NCBI RefSeq assembly: GCF_002234915.1 | Contig: NZ_NEWD01000006.1 | Coordinates: 1 to 64,000 of the forward strand | Direction of reading: 5' to 3' | Source: Bifidobacterium vansinderenii | Lineage (GTDB): Bacteria; Actinomycetota; Actinomycetes; Actinomycetales; Bifidobacteriaceae | DNA length: 64,000 nt | Shown: one piece after another, positions 1-9,303 of the stretch | Numbering within the stretch: the first letter of the stretch is position 1 | Layout of the letters: the number at the start of each line of letters is the position of its first letter | Notes under the pieces: model-generated | Databases searched by the model: none | What the model saw: only the letters and a program-made list of their open reading frames with translations | Told to the model about the DNA's origin: nothing | Made by a program: the position numbers and the translations under genes

Positions 1-105
1 CATCGTCGTATGGGTGAGGACCCATTCATACGGCATACGAGATACACGGCGTGATGCGCGACCACGCGGTCGTACATCACGCGCAACGATCGGAGGGCGC
101 ACAAC

Positions 106-1047
106 ATGGGGCTCATATCGGCGATGCAGGGGTTCTGCGTCATCGGCATCATCATTCTCATCGGCTACATCGCGGCTCGCTTCCGCATCGGCGGGCCCAC
201 CGCGCAGATGGTGCTCAACAGGTTCAGCTATTTCGTGTCCACGCCGTGCCTGATGTTCGCGATCCTGTCGAAGGAGCATCTGTCGGACGTGTTCAAGCCG
301 TCGATCGCGGTGGCGATCGCATGTGCGGTGGTCACGGGAGCGATATTCCTCTGTTTGAACGCGACGATGTTTCACATGGGTTCGGCGGACACGACGATCG
401 GCGTTCTGGTCTCGATGTACATGAACGCGAACAACATCGGTCTGCCGATCGCCACGTACATTCTCGGCAATCCGGCCGCGGTCACGCCGATCGTGCTGAT
501 CCAGCAGGTGCTGTTCACGCCGATCGCGCTCACGTCGCTGGACCTGTCGTCGCGTGGCAAAGTGAGCGTGAAGGCGATCGTGACGCAGCCGCTGCACCAA
601 CCGATTCTGATCGGCGTGATGATCGGCATCGTCGCGTCCGCGGTCAGCGATGCGGCCGGCTGGTTCGTCGTACCGAGCTATATCTACGATCCGATCAACA
701 TCGTGGGCAATTCCGCGGTGCCGCTGATCCTCATGGCGTTCGGCATGTCGCTGCACGGGTCGAAGCCGCTGGGCAGGGATTCGAACCGAGCGGCCACGAT
801 CACTGCCGCCCTGTTGAAGAACGCGATCATGCCGCTCGTCGCGTTCCTGATCGCCTACTTCATGGGTTTCCGTGGCGCGGAACTATACTCGTGCGTGGTG
901 CTGGCCGCGCTGCCCACCGCGCAGAACGTATACAACTATGCGTCCCGGTATGAGGCGGGCACCACGTTCGCGCGTGACGGCATTCTGCTGAGCACGCTGT
1001 CGTCACCGATCTTCATCTTCGTGATCGCAGGACTGCTGGGGTCGTGA
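106..1047 (+). CDS. AEC-family permease (auxin efflux carrier type)
   Basis: Predicted inner-membrane transporter of 313 residues, hydrophobic throughout with about ten membrane helices. It fits the auxin-efflux-carrier/malate-permease (AEC) family in length and in its two-half layout, with conserved polar breaks such as the MNANNIGLP stretch around residue 110 and the NSAVPLILMAFG stretch near residue 210. Members of the family export or take up organic acids; the substrate here cannot be read from sequence. The ATG has a GGAGG ribosome site about 9 bases upstream. The next gene on the same strand encodes a uroporphyrinogen-decarboxylase-fold protein, about 200 bases away, so the two could be related in function but are not tightly coupled. 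Confidence 0.85.
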   Translation: MGLISAMQGFCVIGIIILIGYIAARFRIGGPTAQMVLNRFSYFVSTPCLMFAILSKEHLSDVFKPSIAVAIACAVVTGAIFLCLNATMFHMGSADTTIGVLVSMYMNANNIGLPIATYILGNPAAVTPIVLIQQVLFTPIALTSLDLSSRGKVSVKAIVTQPLHQPILIGVMIGIVASAVSDAAGWFVVPSYIYDPINIVGNSAVPLILMAFGMSLHGSKPLGRDSNRAATITAALLKNAIMPLVAFLIAYFMGFRGAELYSCVVLAALPTAQNVYNYASRYEAGTTFARDGILLSTLSSPIFIFVIAGLLGS

Positions 1048-1243
1048 GTGCCGACCTCATGAGGGTTTCATATGCGAGTTGGCTCCGATAACGTCCCATA
1101 GCCAACGCGTATGACGGCCTCGTCGTGTCTGCAGCCGTACTCCCCTAGACTCGCTGATATCCATACGGAATCCGCGGCGAATCATGGGGATGGCCGCTGC
1201 GGAAATACGTCTTTCATGGCAGTCCGACGAGAAAGGTCGATCA

Positions 1244-2224
1244 GTGAACAAACGCGAACGCGTGCTCAACGCCCTCAACAACCGTCCCGTCGATCATGTG
1301 CCGGTGGGCTTCTGGTTCCATTTCTCCGGCGAGGAGGCGACCGGCGAGCGCAACGTGCAGGCGCACCTCAACTACTATCGGCAGACGGATCTCGATTTTC
1401 TCAAGGTCATGTCCGACGGGTTCTTCAACTATCCGTTCAACGTGGAGATCACCGAGGCGCACGACTGGTATGGGCTGGAGCCGTTGCAGCCGCATGATCC
1501 GTGGATCGAGCAGCAGGTGGAGCGCGTTCGTGATCTAGTTGCGGCAATCGGCGATGAGCGCTGCGTGTTCTACAACGTGTTCGCACCGTTGTCGTATCTG
1601 CGGTTCGGCGCCGAGCAGGTGGGCCGTCATTTCGATCGCGTGGTCGCCGATCTGCGTGAGGATCCCAATGCCGTGCTGCACGCGTTGGACACGATCGGCC
1701 AGACCGCGTCGATTCTGGCGCGACGTGTGATCGAGGAGGCCGGAGCGGACGGCGTGTACTACTGCGTGCAGAACGGCGAGAAAGGCCTGTTCACGCCGGA
1801 GGAGCATCGTCGTTGGGTCAGGCCGTCGGATCTGTATGCGCTTGAGCATGCCAACCGGTATTCGGACAACAACATCGTGCATTTCTGCGGGTTCGCCGGC
1901 AAGGAGAACCAGCTGGAACTGTGGCAGGACTACCCGGGCAAGGCGGTCAACTGGGCGGTGCATGTGGACGATCTGTCGCTGAACGACGGTCGTCTGTTCT
2001 TCGGCGGCCGTGCGTCGCTGGCCGGTTTCGAGACCCATTGGGACGCGAACGGACATCGCGGCATTATTTATAGCGGCACCAAGGAGGAGCTGCAGCAGTA
2101 CACGCGCGATCTGATTCTTGACCATGGCAAGCATGGACTGCTGCTTGGCGGCGACTGCACGATCGACGCGAAACTTGATTGGGAGCGTATCCGCTGGATC
2201 GTGGAGGCTGCGCGCTCGCTGTAG
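1244..2224 (+). CDS. Uroporphyrinogen decarboxylase-fold protein
   Basis: A 326-residue protein that begins in the usual way for the URO-D/MtaA-like family (NKRERVLNALNNRPVDHVPVGFW). It has a TIM-barrel pattern and a conserved C-terminal GGDCTID segment. True heme-pathway HemE is unlikely, because no other tetrapyrrole gene is nearby; members outside heme synthesis are often corrinoid-dependent methyltransferases or uncharacterised enzymes. I chose the GTG at 1244 because GAAAGG lies 7 bases before it; an upstream ATG at 1184 has no ribosome site. Substrate unknown. Confidence 0.75.
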   Translation: MNKRERVLNALNNRPVDHVPVGFWFHFSGEEATGERNVQAHLNYYRQTDLDFLKVMSDGFFNYPFNVEITEAHDWYGLEPLQPHDPWIEQQVERVRDLVAAIGDERCVFYNVFAPLSYLRFGAEQVGRHFDRVVADLREDPNAVLHALDTIGQTASILARRVIEEAGADGVYYCVQNGEKGLFTPEEHRRWVRPSDLYALEHANRYSDNNIVHFCGFAGKENQLELWQDYPGKAVNWAVHVDDLSLNDGRLFFGGRASLAGFETHWDANGHRGIIYSGTKEELQQYTRDLILDHGKHGLLLGGDCTIDAKLDWERIRWIVEAARSL

Positions 2225-2345
2225 TTTCACGTAATCTCGCTGCAGTTTTGTGCTGGACTGAGGGGGTTGAGGAAAGGTTGAGACGTCTCTGACATCTCCC
2301 GTCCATCACCGACCACATATCCCCCGGCACCCCCGTTATCACTCG

Positions 2346-2351
2346 TATACT
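2346..2351 (+). promoter_or_regulatory. Candidate -10 element for the tenA leader
   Basis: TATACT lies a few bases before the TPP riboswitch and would start the transcript at its 5' edge. No convincing -35 element was seen. Confidence 0.45.
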
Positions 2352-2355
2352 GAGG

Positions 2356-2470
2356 GATGACACGGGGTGCCGTTCTGCGTTCCGGCGGAGTTTCCCAAGG
2401 AATACGCCGATGACCGGATGGCTGAGAGACACCCGCCGAACCTGTACGGGCAATGCTGACGAAGGGATGT
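2356..2470 (+). promoter_or_regulatory. TPP riboswitch (thi-box)
   Basis: The leader of tenA contains the signature pieces of a thiamine-pyrophosphate riboswitch in order: GGGGTGC near 2364, GGCTGAGAGACACCC near 2420-2434, GAACCTG near 2438, and GGGCAATGCTGACGAAGGGA near 2448-2467. The 3' strand of the aptamer contains GAAGGG, which is also the ribosome site of the next gene. The switch therefore most likely works on translation: bound TPP hides the site and turns the gene off. It lies inside the upstream part of the tenA reading frame, which is why the longer ORF start at 2410 is wrong. Confidence 0.92.
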
Positions 2471-2475
2471 CATAT

Positions 2476-3213
2476 ATGACCGAAAACAACGCCGTTACGA
2501 ATGCCGCCGACAACGCAGCTAACAATGCCGCCCTTGAGGCCGACACGGTCACGGCCGAGACCGCCACGACCACGTATGAGCGTCTGCGCGCGCTCGTGCA
2601 CGACGATTGGGAGGCGGCAGTCACCCATCGTTTCGTCAGGGAGCTGGTGGACGAGACCATCGACCCGGACGTGCTGCGTGACTATCTGATCCAGGACTAC
2701 CAGTTCTCCGAGGACTTCCTGTCGCTGCTCGGTCAGGTGCTGGCGTCGGCCGACACGATGAAGGCCAAGGTGCGTTATGCCGCGCAGCTCGGGTTCATTG
2801 CCGCCGACGAAGACACGTATTTTCAGGATCGCTTCGCCCAGTACGGTGTGAGCGAGGATCAGATCCTGCACCCTGAGCTGGCTCCGGCGAGTCTCGGTTT
2901 CAAGAAGCTGTACACCGACACCATCGAGACCCGTTCGTACAAGGATGGTCTGGCCGTGCTCGTGGTGGCCGAAAGTCTGTATCTGGATTGGGCCGAGCGT
3001 GCCACCGACCATGGTCGCAAGCTACCCGTGAAGCCCGAGCATCGCGGCTGGGTGGACGTGCATCGCGGCGAGTTCTTCAGCGAATGGGTGGACTTCCTGA
3101 TCGCTGAACTCAACCGCGTTGCCAGCGCCGACGACCCCGAACTGCAGGAACGCTTCCGCACCGCCGTGAAGTACGAGCGCGGCTTCTTCGACGACGCCTA
3201 CGCCAATAGGTAA
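2476..3213 (+). CDS. tenA: TenA-family aminopyrimidine aminohydrolase
   Basis: A 245-residue protein of the TenA/thiaminase II family, which hydrolyses aminopyrimidines from degraded thiamine so that the pyrimidine can be salvaged. The family pattern is clear: an all-helical fold, DYLIQDYQFSEDF near residue 75, and the C-terminal YERGFFDDAY tail. The N-terminal 30 residues are low-complexity (Ala/Asn/Thr) and not part of the fold. The ATG at 2476 is 9 bases after GAAGGG, a site that belongs to the TPP riboswitch. The riboswitch strongly supports a thiamine-salvage role. Confidence 0.88.
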   Translation: MTENNAVTNAADNAANNAALEADTVTAETATTTYERLRALVHDDWEAAVTHRFVRELVDETIDPDVLRDYLIQDYQFSEDFLSLLGQVLASADTMKAKVRYAAQLGFIAADEDTYFQDRFAQYGVSEDQILHPELAPASLGFKKLYTDTIETRSYKDGLAVLVVAESLYLDWAERATDHGRKLPVKPEHRGWVDVHRGEFFSEWVDFLIAELNRVASADDPELQERFRTAVKYERGFFDDAYANR

Positions 3214-3252
3214 CCAAGACCGGGATGGTCGGCGGCGCCCCCACACGTTTCG

Positions 3253-3278
3253 GCTCCCCTCCCCGAGGGGAGCTGGCC
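3253..3278. repeat. Short G/C hairpin of the CTCCCTCC repeat family, degenerate
   Basis: GCTCCCCT ... AGGGGAGC makes an 8-bp stem followed by TGGCC, matching the first hairpin of the repeat family seen at 6051, 51982 and 59574. It lies just after tenA and may end its transcript. Confidence 0.5.
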
Positions 3279-3312
3279 ACACACATACCAGCCAGAAAGA
3301 ATCGAGAGAATC

Positions 3313-5319
3313 ATGTGCGCCATCGCCATGCGCAATATCGACTACCAGCTGCAAATCGATGACGATTTCGGCCATAAATGTGCCATGCTGCTGCTCGGCA
3401 TGCATCGATGGATCAATCAGCAAAGCACCAACGTCACCTTCACACCCGCCGGCAATCTGACATATAAAATCAGCATCAAATTAACGTTGGATCCCACCAA
3501 ACATATTATGTGGGGCAATGATGAAAACCGGGAGAATCCCTACGTTGCGATTCCTCTATATTACATGGACAACGGTAATCATATTCATCTCAGCTTCTCT
3601 GACAACGATGGCCGCGAACTGATGACTTCCACATATACGGAAACTTCACAGATCACTATGGCAGCGCTCCAGTACTGCTGGGATCAGATTCCCGACCATG
3701 AAGAACTGAAATCAATAGTTGAACGATACCTTCGGACAGTATCTGATAACAAGGATTCATTCGACTTCGAGGATGCCCGCAATAAAGCATACACAAATAT
3801 AATTTCCGATAACGATAAGGACAAAATACCAGCCGACATCCTCAGAAAGAAGCATCATTGGTATAGTCAGGAAATTGCTGGTCTCATATATCAGCTAGAA
3901 GAATCAACCACTACAGGCTCTGATAAACAATCAGGCGACAGCGCTTCGATACCTAACGCAATCAAAGACACATATGCAAGATATCTGGCATCTCTCCCTT
4001 CCCACAGATCCGACGACGAACAATTCTCTGGAGAGAAAAACGATAAACCCAATAACCAATCAACAATCGCTCTTCTCCTAGGAATTCATGAATTCATCAG
4101 CACAAATGTTTCTAAAGCTTCGTCTTCAGAGACAGAGCAAGAAGAGAATCAGAATAATACCGATGCCCTCATGGCCTTCCTGCTACTTTTATCCAATCTT
4201 TGCGAACAATACCCGGTCATTGTTTATGTTCACCGGAATGAATTGCAGCAGAAAATGCTATTCAATATCAAGTTCGACGACAGTTACCGTTCAACGGCCA
4301 GCATAGACGACTGGCTTAACGGCACAATCAAACACCCGCAAAAAACGTCTGCCACTTCTCTCAATACCATAAAGCACGGTCGCAAAATACTCGAGTTCAT
4401 ACCCCAACTCTTTCTTGGCCCTTTACATCTTGCCGATCACGTTAATCTCAGTTTCCAGTCATACGCATCGAGATCTTCACATATTGAAGTTACACCGATC
4501 GAGAACACGGTTATCACCAATGTTCATGAACTTGTTCCACATGGTCAGCTCGAAAGCAAAGAAACGAAAAACAAACCCGACGAATCCGATATCCGAATCC
4601 AATCATCGGCAGGACGCATTCATTGTGCCCGGTATATGAACCATCATCGATCCATCAGCCGTATTAGGCTAACAATCTTTCCGGATTATAGGAGTCTTCG
4701 ATATTCCTCATTATGGGCAATGCTGTTATGCGCATTATCACTACTTAACCTCTATACAGCCACTACGGAATGCGAATCACTAGCCAGTCTATTTAGCGGA
4801 GACAATCTCATTGCCGGCCTATCGATGATTTTCACCCTATGGCTCGCAAAGACTCTTTCCGGAATCAATAATTCGATATCGGATCACATCAGGAAGAAAC
4901 TCGACGACACCATATCGAAATCACTGATCTTCTACTCATTCTCTTATGCCATAACGTTTTTTAACACCAATAACCGCACTACGACTAATGACTGCTCCCT
5001 GCATTCTCTTAGCAGCATCGTCCCTCACACACCACTTGATCGGGCGGAGGTCTTAGTCTCACTAGTCCCTATCTTGATTTTTATCAAGACGATGATCTGG
5101 CTGTGCCGCTATAGCTGCAAGATATACATGGGAAAAGAATATTTCATAAATAGCGAAGAGCACAAACTTCATCATCGCGTATATTACGATCCCCAAAACC
5201 CGCCAGCAATGGATACCTTGGAAAAGGCACCATATAGCATTCTCGCAGAAAATAAAAAAGGGGAATTCATACTAGAACATCTTGATTCATATGTCAAAAG
5301 ACAGTGGAGTAGAGAATAA
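3313..5319 (+). CDS. Orphan membrane protein, AT-rich
   Basis: A 668-residue protein that I do not recognise. The first 460 residues are polar and soluble-looking, with a low-complexity Ser/Asn/Glu/Gln-rich stretch around residues 205-280. The C-terminal third holds several probable membrane helices, the clearest beginning SLWAMLLCALSLL, and ends in a charged tail. Base composition is visibly AT-richer than tenA before it and the DUF985 gene after it, and codons such as ATA and AAA are frequent; this suggests transfer from another source. The start at 3313 is preceded by a weak GAGAGA. Nothing nearby assigns a role. Confidence 0.6.
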   Translation: MCAIAMRNIDYQLQIDDDFGHKCAMLLLGMHRWINQQSTNVTFTPAGNLTYKISIKLTLDPTKHIMWGNDENRENPYVAIPLYYMDNGNHIHLSFSDNDGRELMTSTYTETSQITMAALQYCWDQIPDHEELKSIVERYLRTVSDNKDSFDFEDARNKAYTNIISDNDKDKIPADILRKKHHWYSQEIAGLIYQLEESTTTGSDKQSGDSASIPNAIKDTYARYLASLPSHRSDDEQFSGEKNDKPNNQSTIALLLGIHEFISTNVSKASSSETEQEENQNNTDALMAFLLLLSNLCEQYPVIVYVHRNELQQKMLFNIKFDDSYRSTASIDDWLNGTIKHPQKTSATSLNTIKHGRKILEFIPQLFLGPLHLADHVNLSFQSYASRSSHIEVTPIENTVITNVHELVPHGQLESKETKNKPDESDIRIQSSAGRIHCARYMNHHRSISRIRLTIFPDYRSLRYSSLWAMLLCALSLLNLYTATTECESLASLFSGDNLIAGLSMIFTLWLAKTLSGINNSISDHIRKKLDDTISKSLIFYSFSYAITFFNTNNRTTTNDCSLHSLSSIVPHTPLDRAEVLVSLVPILIFIKTMIWLCRYSCKIYMGKEYFINSEEHKLHHRVYYDPQNPPAMDTLEKAPYSILAENKKGEFILEHLDSYVKRQWSRE

Positions 5320-5396
5320 CCTAAAGAATCAATTGAATTTCAAAAGCACAAAGATTACAGACAAATGAAATCCACCCAATCAAAGGAGCAGAAGGC

Positions 5397-6029
5397 ATGA
5401 CTTTGCAGTATGAGAATATTCCGGAACCGGTGCATGATATTCCGCCGCTGAGCGAGTATGCAAAGTCGGTGATCGCACGGCTGGGCCTGGAGCCACATCC
5501 GGAGGGCGGATGGTATGTGCGCGACTGGCAGTCGTCGTCGCTCGCTCCCGCCGATTTCACATCGCCGACGCAGCATGCTGGATTCAGCATGGTTACCGGC
5601 AATCGCCCGCTGGCATCACTGATCTATTTCCTGCTGCCGACCGGCGATTTCAGCGACTGGCATCAGGTGGATGCCGACGAACTGTGGCTGTGGCACGGTC
5701 CGGGTCACGTGACGCTCGAACTGGCAGGTAGCGGCGATGCTCCGGATCCCGCGAAATCCGAGCGCATCGTATTGGGTTCCGGCCTTACTGGGGCGTATGA
5801 AGATCCGGATGGAGTCGGAACCGCCGATGGACTCCGCAATGGCACCGGCGCTGAAACCGATGTCGCCAATGCCAATGGCAGCGCCGCCGAACCCGTGATC
5901 GGCTACGCGATCGTCCCTGCCGGCGTCTGGCAGCGCACCATTCCCGGCGACGCCGACGCACTGGTCTCCTGCGTGGTCTCCCCCGGATTCACCTTCGACG
6001 GCTTCAACCTCGCGGACAACGCCAACTGA
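5397..6029 (+). CDS. DUF985 (Cupin_5) family protein
   Basis: A 210-residue cupin of the DUF985 family. The diagnostic run is visible: LGLEPHPEGGWYVRDW near residue 25, IYFLLPTGDFSDWHQVDADE near residue 76, then VPAGVWQRTIPG and VVSPGFTFDGFNL at the end. Family members bind sugars or nucleotide sugars in a beta barrel, but the reaction is not established. An insertion of about 45 Gly/Asp/Asn/Ala-rich residues interrupts the barrel between residues 115 and 160, longer than usual. The start has AAAGGAG upstream. Confidence 0.85.
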   Translation: MTLQYENIPEPVHDIPPLSEYAKSVIARLGLEPHPEGGWYVRDWQSSSLAPADFTSPTQHAGFSMVTGNRPLASLIYFLLPTGDFSDWHQVDADELWLWHGPGHVTLELAGSGDAPDPAKSERIVLGSGLTGAYEDPDGVGTADGLRNGTGAETDVANANGSAAEPVIGYAIVPAGVWQRTIPGDADALVSCVVSPGFTFDGFNLADNAN

Positions 6030-6050
6030 ACGCCATCCATCACACCTGCG

Positions 6051-6103
6051 TGCTCCCTCCAAGGGAGGGAGCTGGCCGACAACGTCGGTCTGAGGGAGGG
6101 ATA
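6051..6103 (+). repeat. CTCCCTCC double-hairpin repeat, copy 1
   Basis: A CTCCCTCC/GGGAGGGAG hairpin is followed by a GCCGAC-GTCGGT hairpin and ends TGAGGGAGGG. The same layout recurs at 48150 (reversed), 51931, 51981 and 59574-59698. It lies past the stop of the DUF985 gene, between convergent genes. Confidence 0.8.
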
Positions 6104-6160
6104 GCACTCCAACAACTCAAAAAGTGTCCAGTATGGACGAAACTTCCCATCCGAACAGGT

Positions 6161-6187
6161 GAAAGTGTCGTCCACACTCGACACTTT
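6161..6187. terminator. Candidate two-way terminator hairpin
   Basis: GAAAGTGTCG and CGACACTTTC form a 10-bp stem between the convergent DUF985 and MFS genes. There is no long T run, so confidence is moderate. Confidence 0.5.
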
Positions 6188-6200
6188 CGTCTCCCCATTC

Positions 6201-6338
6201 ACAGCGTCAAATACCCGAATTCTGCTCTTTGGGGCGTCAAATTCCCGAAAATCGACGCGAAAACGGGAAGTTGGCGCCCCAAAGAGCAGATGTTCCCGCA
6301 TTGCAAAACGATTCCAGCGAGCGGTCTCGCAATGCGGA
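6201..6338. repeat. Dispersed twin-hairpin element, copy 1
   Basis: The first hairpin has 26-bp arms at 6222-6247 and 6264-6289, starting CTGCTCTTTGGGGCG, with two mismatches. The second has arms CCGCATTGC and GCAATGCGG near 6297-6337. A short direct repeat (GCGTCAAATWCCCGAA) precedes the first hairpin. Near-identical copy at 11818-11955 and a diverged one at 13228-13336. Confidence 0.85.
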
Positions 6339-6397
6339 CGCGCAGAACACGCAAAACACGCAAAAGCGCCGGCACGATGTTTCGTACCGGCACCCCG

Positions 6398-7741
6398 TCA
6401 CTTGACGGACTTGATGCTGAGGATGAAGACGCAGCCGAACAGGGCGATCGCAATCGCGACCGGGAAGGCGTAGACGTAGCCGAGCGACAGCGCGACGGTC
6501 GACATCACGATCGGACCGCACATCTGCCCGAGCGTGGTGGCCACGTTGAGAATGCCCAGATCTCGACCGGCGTCCTCCTTGTTCGGCAGCACGTCCACGT
6601 TGAGCGCCTGATCGATGGACGAGTAAATGCCGTATCCGAGGCCACCGATGGCGGCGAACAGGTACATGCCCATGGCCGAGGGGAAGATCCACGGCATGGC
6701 GATGCCGAACGCGAACGCGACGGATGCGACGACGACGGGCACCTTGCGGCGGCCGATCCTGTCGGAGATCGGACCGGAGACCAAGGATCCGAACAGGGAG
6801 ACAGCCATGGTGATGACCGACATGACGGAAATGGTCTTGGCGGATTCGATGTCGCTCTGGCCGACGTAGTTCTGGATGATGTACAGCTGGTAGGCGTTGA
6901 TCATCTGGTAGCTCAGCAGCATGCAGAAGCGTCCGGCGAACGCCTTGTAGAAATCGTGCGCGGTGGAGAACTTCGGCGGGATGAAGCTCATGGCCACGTC
7001 CTTGAGACTGCCTTCGTCCTTGGGCAGGAAGTCGGCGGACGCCTCGCGGGGAATGATGGCCACGGAGACCGGGCCGGCCAGGAACATGAGCACGCCGGCG
7101 AGCGCGAAGCCGGGCACCATGTTGGTGATGAAGAACGCGCCGAGCAGCGTGCCGATGGGTGCGCCCACCACGGATCCGGCGCCGTAGAACGCGGAGAGCG
7201 AGCCGCGCATGCCGGCGGGCACACGGTCGGAGAGCACGGCGACGAGCGGGGCGATCATGGCGTTGAGACCGCACAGGCTCGCGCAGTAGAAGATGGTGAG
7301 CAGCACGGGGTTGGTGGTCATGCCGGTGAGGAACAGCAGCACGCCGGCGAACAGCGCGCCGCCGAGGATCCAAGGCGTGCGACGGCCGAAGCGGGATCGG
7401 GATCGGTCGGAGAAGTTGCCGAACACGAGGTTGGAGACCAGACCGGCGATGGCGCTGAACGAGTTGACGATGCCGTTCAACGCTTCGGGCGAAATACCTT
7501 CGACGGATTTGAAGTGCTGGGGCATGAGCACGGCGAAGGCGATGTTGAGTCCGCTCATCCAGAGGATGCCGAATACGAGGAAGCCGACGCCGAATCGCAG
7601 CAGCGTGCCGCGGGAGAATGGCTTGCCGGTTTCGGGGCTGAGGTCGGGATTCTGTTCCGCGGCGGCCACGGCGGCATTGTATGCCGCGAGTCGCGCCTGC
7701 TTGGAATCCACCGAAGTCGGGGTCGGGGATGTGGCGGTCAT
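6398..7741 (-). CDS. MFS sugar permease, probable alpha-xyloside importer
   Basis: A 447-residue major-facilitator transporter with about twelve membrane helices after a polar 45-residue N-terminal tail. It is clearly related to the MFS protein at 56272-57537: both share IFP..MGM and the block QALNVDVLPNKE.AG.DLG. The ATG at 7741 has AGGAG 6 bases before it. It is read divergently from a LacI regulator that is followed by a YicI-like alpha-xylosidase, so the three probably form one unit for taking up and splitting xylose-containing sugars such as isoprimeverose. The substrate is inferred from context only. Confidence 0.82.
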   Translation of the reverse strand: MTATSPTPTSVDSKQARLAAYNAAVAAAEQNPDLSPETGKPFSRGTLLRFGVGFLVFGILWMSGLNIAFAVLMPQHFKSVEGISPEALNGIVNSFSAIAGLVSNLVFGNFSDRSRSRFGRRTPWILGGALFAGVLLFLTGMTTNPVLLTIFYCASLCGLNAMIAPLVAVLSDRVPAGMRGSLSAFYGAGSVVGAPIGTLLGAFFITNMVPGFALAGVLMFLAGPVSVAIIPREASADFLPKDEGSLKDVAMSFIPPKFSTAHDFYKAFAGRFCMLLSYQMINAYQLYIIQNYVGQSDIESAKTISVMSVITMAVSLFGSLVSGPISDRIGRRKVPVVVASVAFAFGIAMPWIFPSAMGMYLFAAIGGLGYGIYSSIDQALNVDVLPNKEDAGRDLGILNVATTLGQMCGPIVMSTVALSLGYVYAFPVAIAIALFGCVFILSIKSVK

Positions 7742-7963
7742 GTGTGCTCCTGTCTTCGCTGACGTGAACGTGTGATGATGCGATGCGTTGCCGCGGTGTC
7801 GATAACACAGTCGGCAATGCAAGTGCCGACGACGTAATGCAGGTGTCACGATCGTGACGCCTCAATGGCTCATCGAACGTCATCGGCGGCATCGATAAGC
7901 ACAACTTAGAAGCGGACCGATGGCATGGTCAAATTGTCAGAGCAATTTACTAACTTGATATCG

Positions 7964-7975
7964 TTGCAATTGCAA
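7964..7975. promoter_or_regulatory. Candidate LacI operator
   Basis: TTGCAATTGCAA is a perfect 12-bp palindrome in the 367-base gap between the divergent MFS and lacI-type genes. This is typical of a LacI-family operator and is probably bound by the adjacent regulator. The rest of the gap shows no gene. Confidence 0.55.
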
Positions 7976-8108
7976 GGGTTTCGATATTTTTCGATTCAAC
8001 CGCGCTCTCCACAACCGCAACCACCACAACCGCGCTCGCCGCAGCAAAGCAACCGCACGGTACACTCAGACGCACCACAACCGCACACCGAATCCACAGG
8101 AGGAAACG

Positions 8109-9167
8109 ATGGTAGGCATCAAGGACGTTGCCGCACAGGCCGGGGTCTCGATCAGCACGGTGTCGTACGCCCTGAGCGGCAAGAGGCGCATCTCCCCCGA
8201 GGTTCGCCAGTATATTCTGCGGACTGCCCGCGAACTCGGCTACTTTCCCCATGGCGGCCCGCTCGTATCGTCCGGCAAACGTACCGGCTTTCTGGCGGTC
8301 AGCGATCCGATCCGCCCCACCACCACTGAGCGCACCTACGCCGGTTTTCTGATGAGCGTGGTCAAAAGCGCCAGGGAGCGCGGATACGACACGATCGTGC
8401 TGTCCGAGTCCGGCGAGCAGGCGCAGACGCGTCTGGAGCAGGTGACGGATGCCGGGCTGGTCGATGGCGTGATCCTGCTCGATGTGGACATGAACGATTC
8501 CCGCGTCAGCCGCGCGGAGATCTCCTCCGTGCCGTATGTGGCGGTGGGCGTGCCGCACGACACCACGCATCTGGCGTGCGTCGATCTGGATTTCGATCGG
8601 GCATGCGATGCGGCGGTGGATCGGCTGTCGCAGTTGGGACATCGTGATTGCATCTTCTTCGGCTCGGCGCCCGACGAATACCGCCGCCGGTCGAACTTCA
8701 TCATGCGTTCGCTCGGCTCGCTGCAGCATTATGCGCGCAAATGCGGCATGACGTTGAAGGGATATGCGCCGCCCGCTGATTCGTCCGATGCGGGCTCCTG
8801 GGCGATCGGGTCGATCGACTCCCTGCTGGAGAAGGCGTTCGCCGCCCAGCCCGACGCGACGGCAATCATCGTGCAGTCCGATCTAACGTTCGTGGAGGCG
8901 CTGATCGGCCGTCTCTCACTGATGGGCAAACATGTTCCGCATGACGTGTCGGTGCTGTCGCTCACCACGTTGGGCGACGCGGACCGCCTGTCGACGCCGA
9001 TCGACGAACTGCCGTTGCAGCCCGAACGCACCTGCTCCCGCGCGATCGACATGATGATGGATATTCTCGCCGGCCACGGCGTGCCGATGGGCACAGTGGA
9101 ACGCATGGAGATCCCCTATCTTGATCGCGGATCGGTCACGCAAGCCCGTCGAAATCCATCGAAATGA
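8109..9167 (+). CDS. LacI-family transcriptional regulator
   Basis: A 352-residue repressor with an N-terminal helix-turn-helix and hinge (IKDVAAQAGVSISTVSYALS, residues 4-23) and a periplasmic-binding-like sugar domain to the end. The start has AGGAGG close upstream. It sits between an MFS permease (divergent) and a GH31 alpha-xylosidase (same strand, 137 bases on). It probably represses both through the palindrome at 7964. The effector would be an alpha-xyloside or xylose, by inference. Confidence 0.88.
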   Translation: MVGIKDVAAQAGVSISTVSYALSGKRRISPEVRQYILRTARELGYFPHGGPLVSSGKRTGFLAVSDPIRPTTTERTYAGFLMSVVKSARERGYDTIVLSESGEQAQTRLEQVTDAGLVDGVILLDVDMNDSRVSRAEISSVPYVAVGVPHDTTHLACVDLDFDRACDAAVDRLSQLGHRDCIFFGSAPDEYRRRSNFIMRSLGSLQHYARKCGMTLKGYAPPADSSDAGSWAIGSIDSLLEKAFAAQPDATAIIVQSDLTFVEALIGRLSLMGKHVPHDVSVLSLTTLGDADRLSTPIDELPLQPERTCSRAIDMMMDILAGHGVPMGTVERMEIPYLDRGSVTQARRNPSK

Positions 9168-9303
9168 CGTTTGGGGAACGCATGCGCATCGATTACCGTG
9201 ACTGTCATACACGCACAAACACCGAACGACGATCGTTACGGCAACGACGCCAGGCGGTTACGCAAGACGACACATGCCATCACGCAGCAAAGGAGCGGCT
9301 GAT

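Noticed and set aside
1184-1243. Longer N-terminus for the URO-D protein
   Set aside because: No ribosome site at the ATG 1184, whereas GAAAGG fits GTG 1244.
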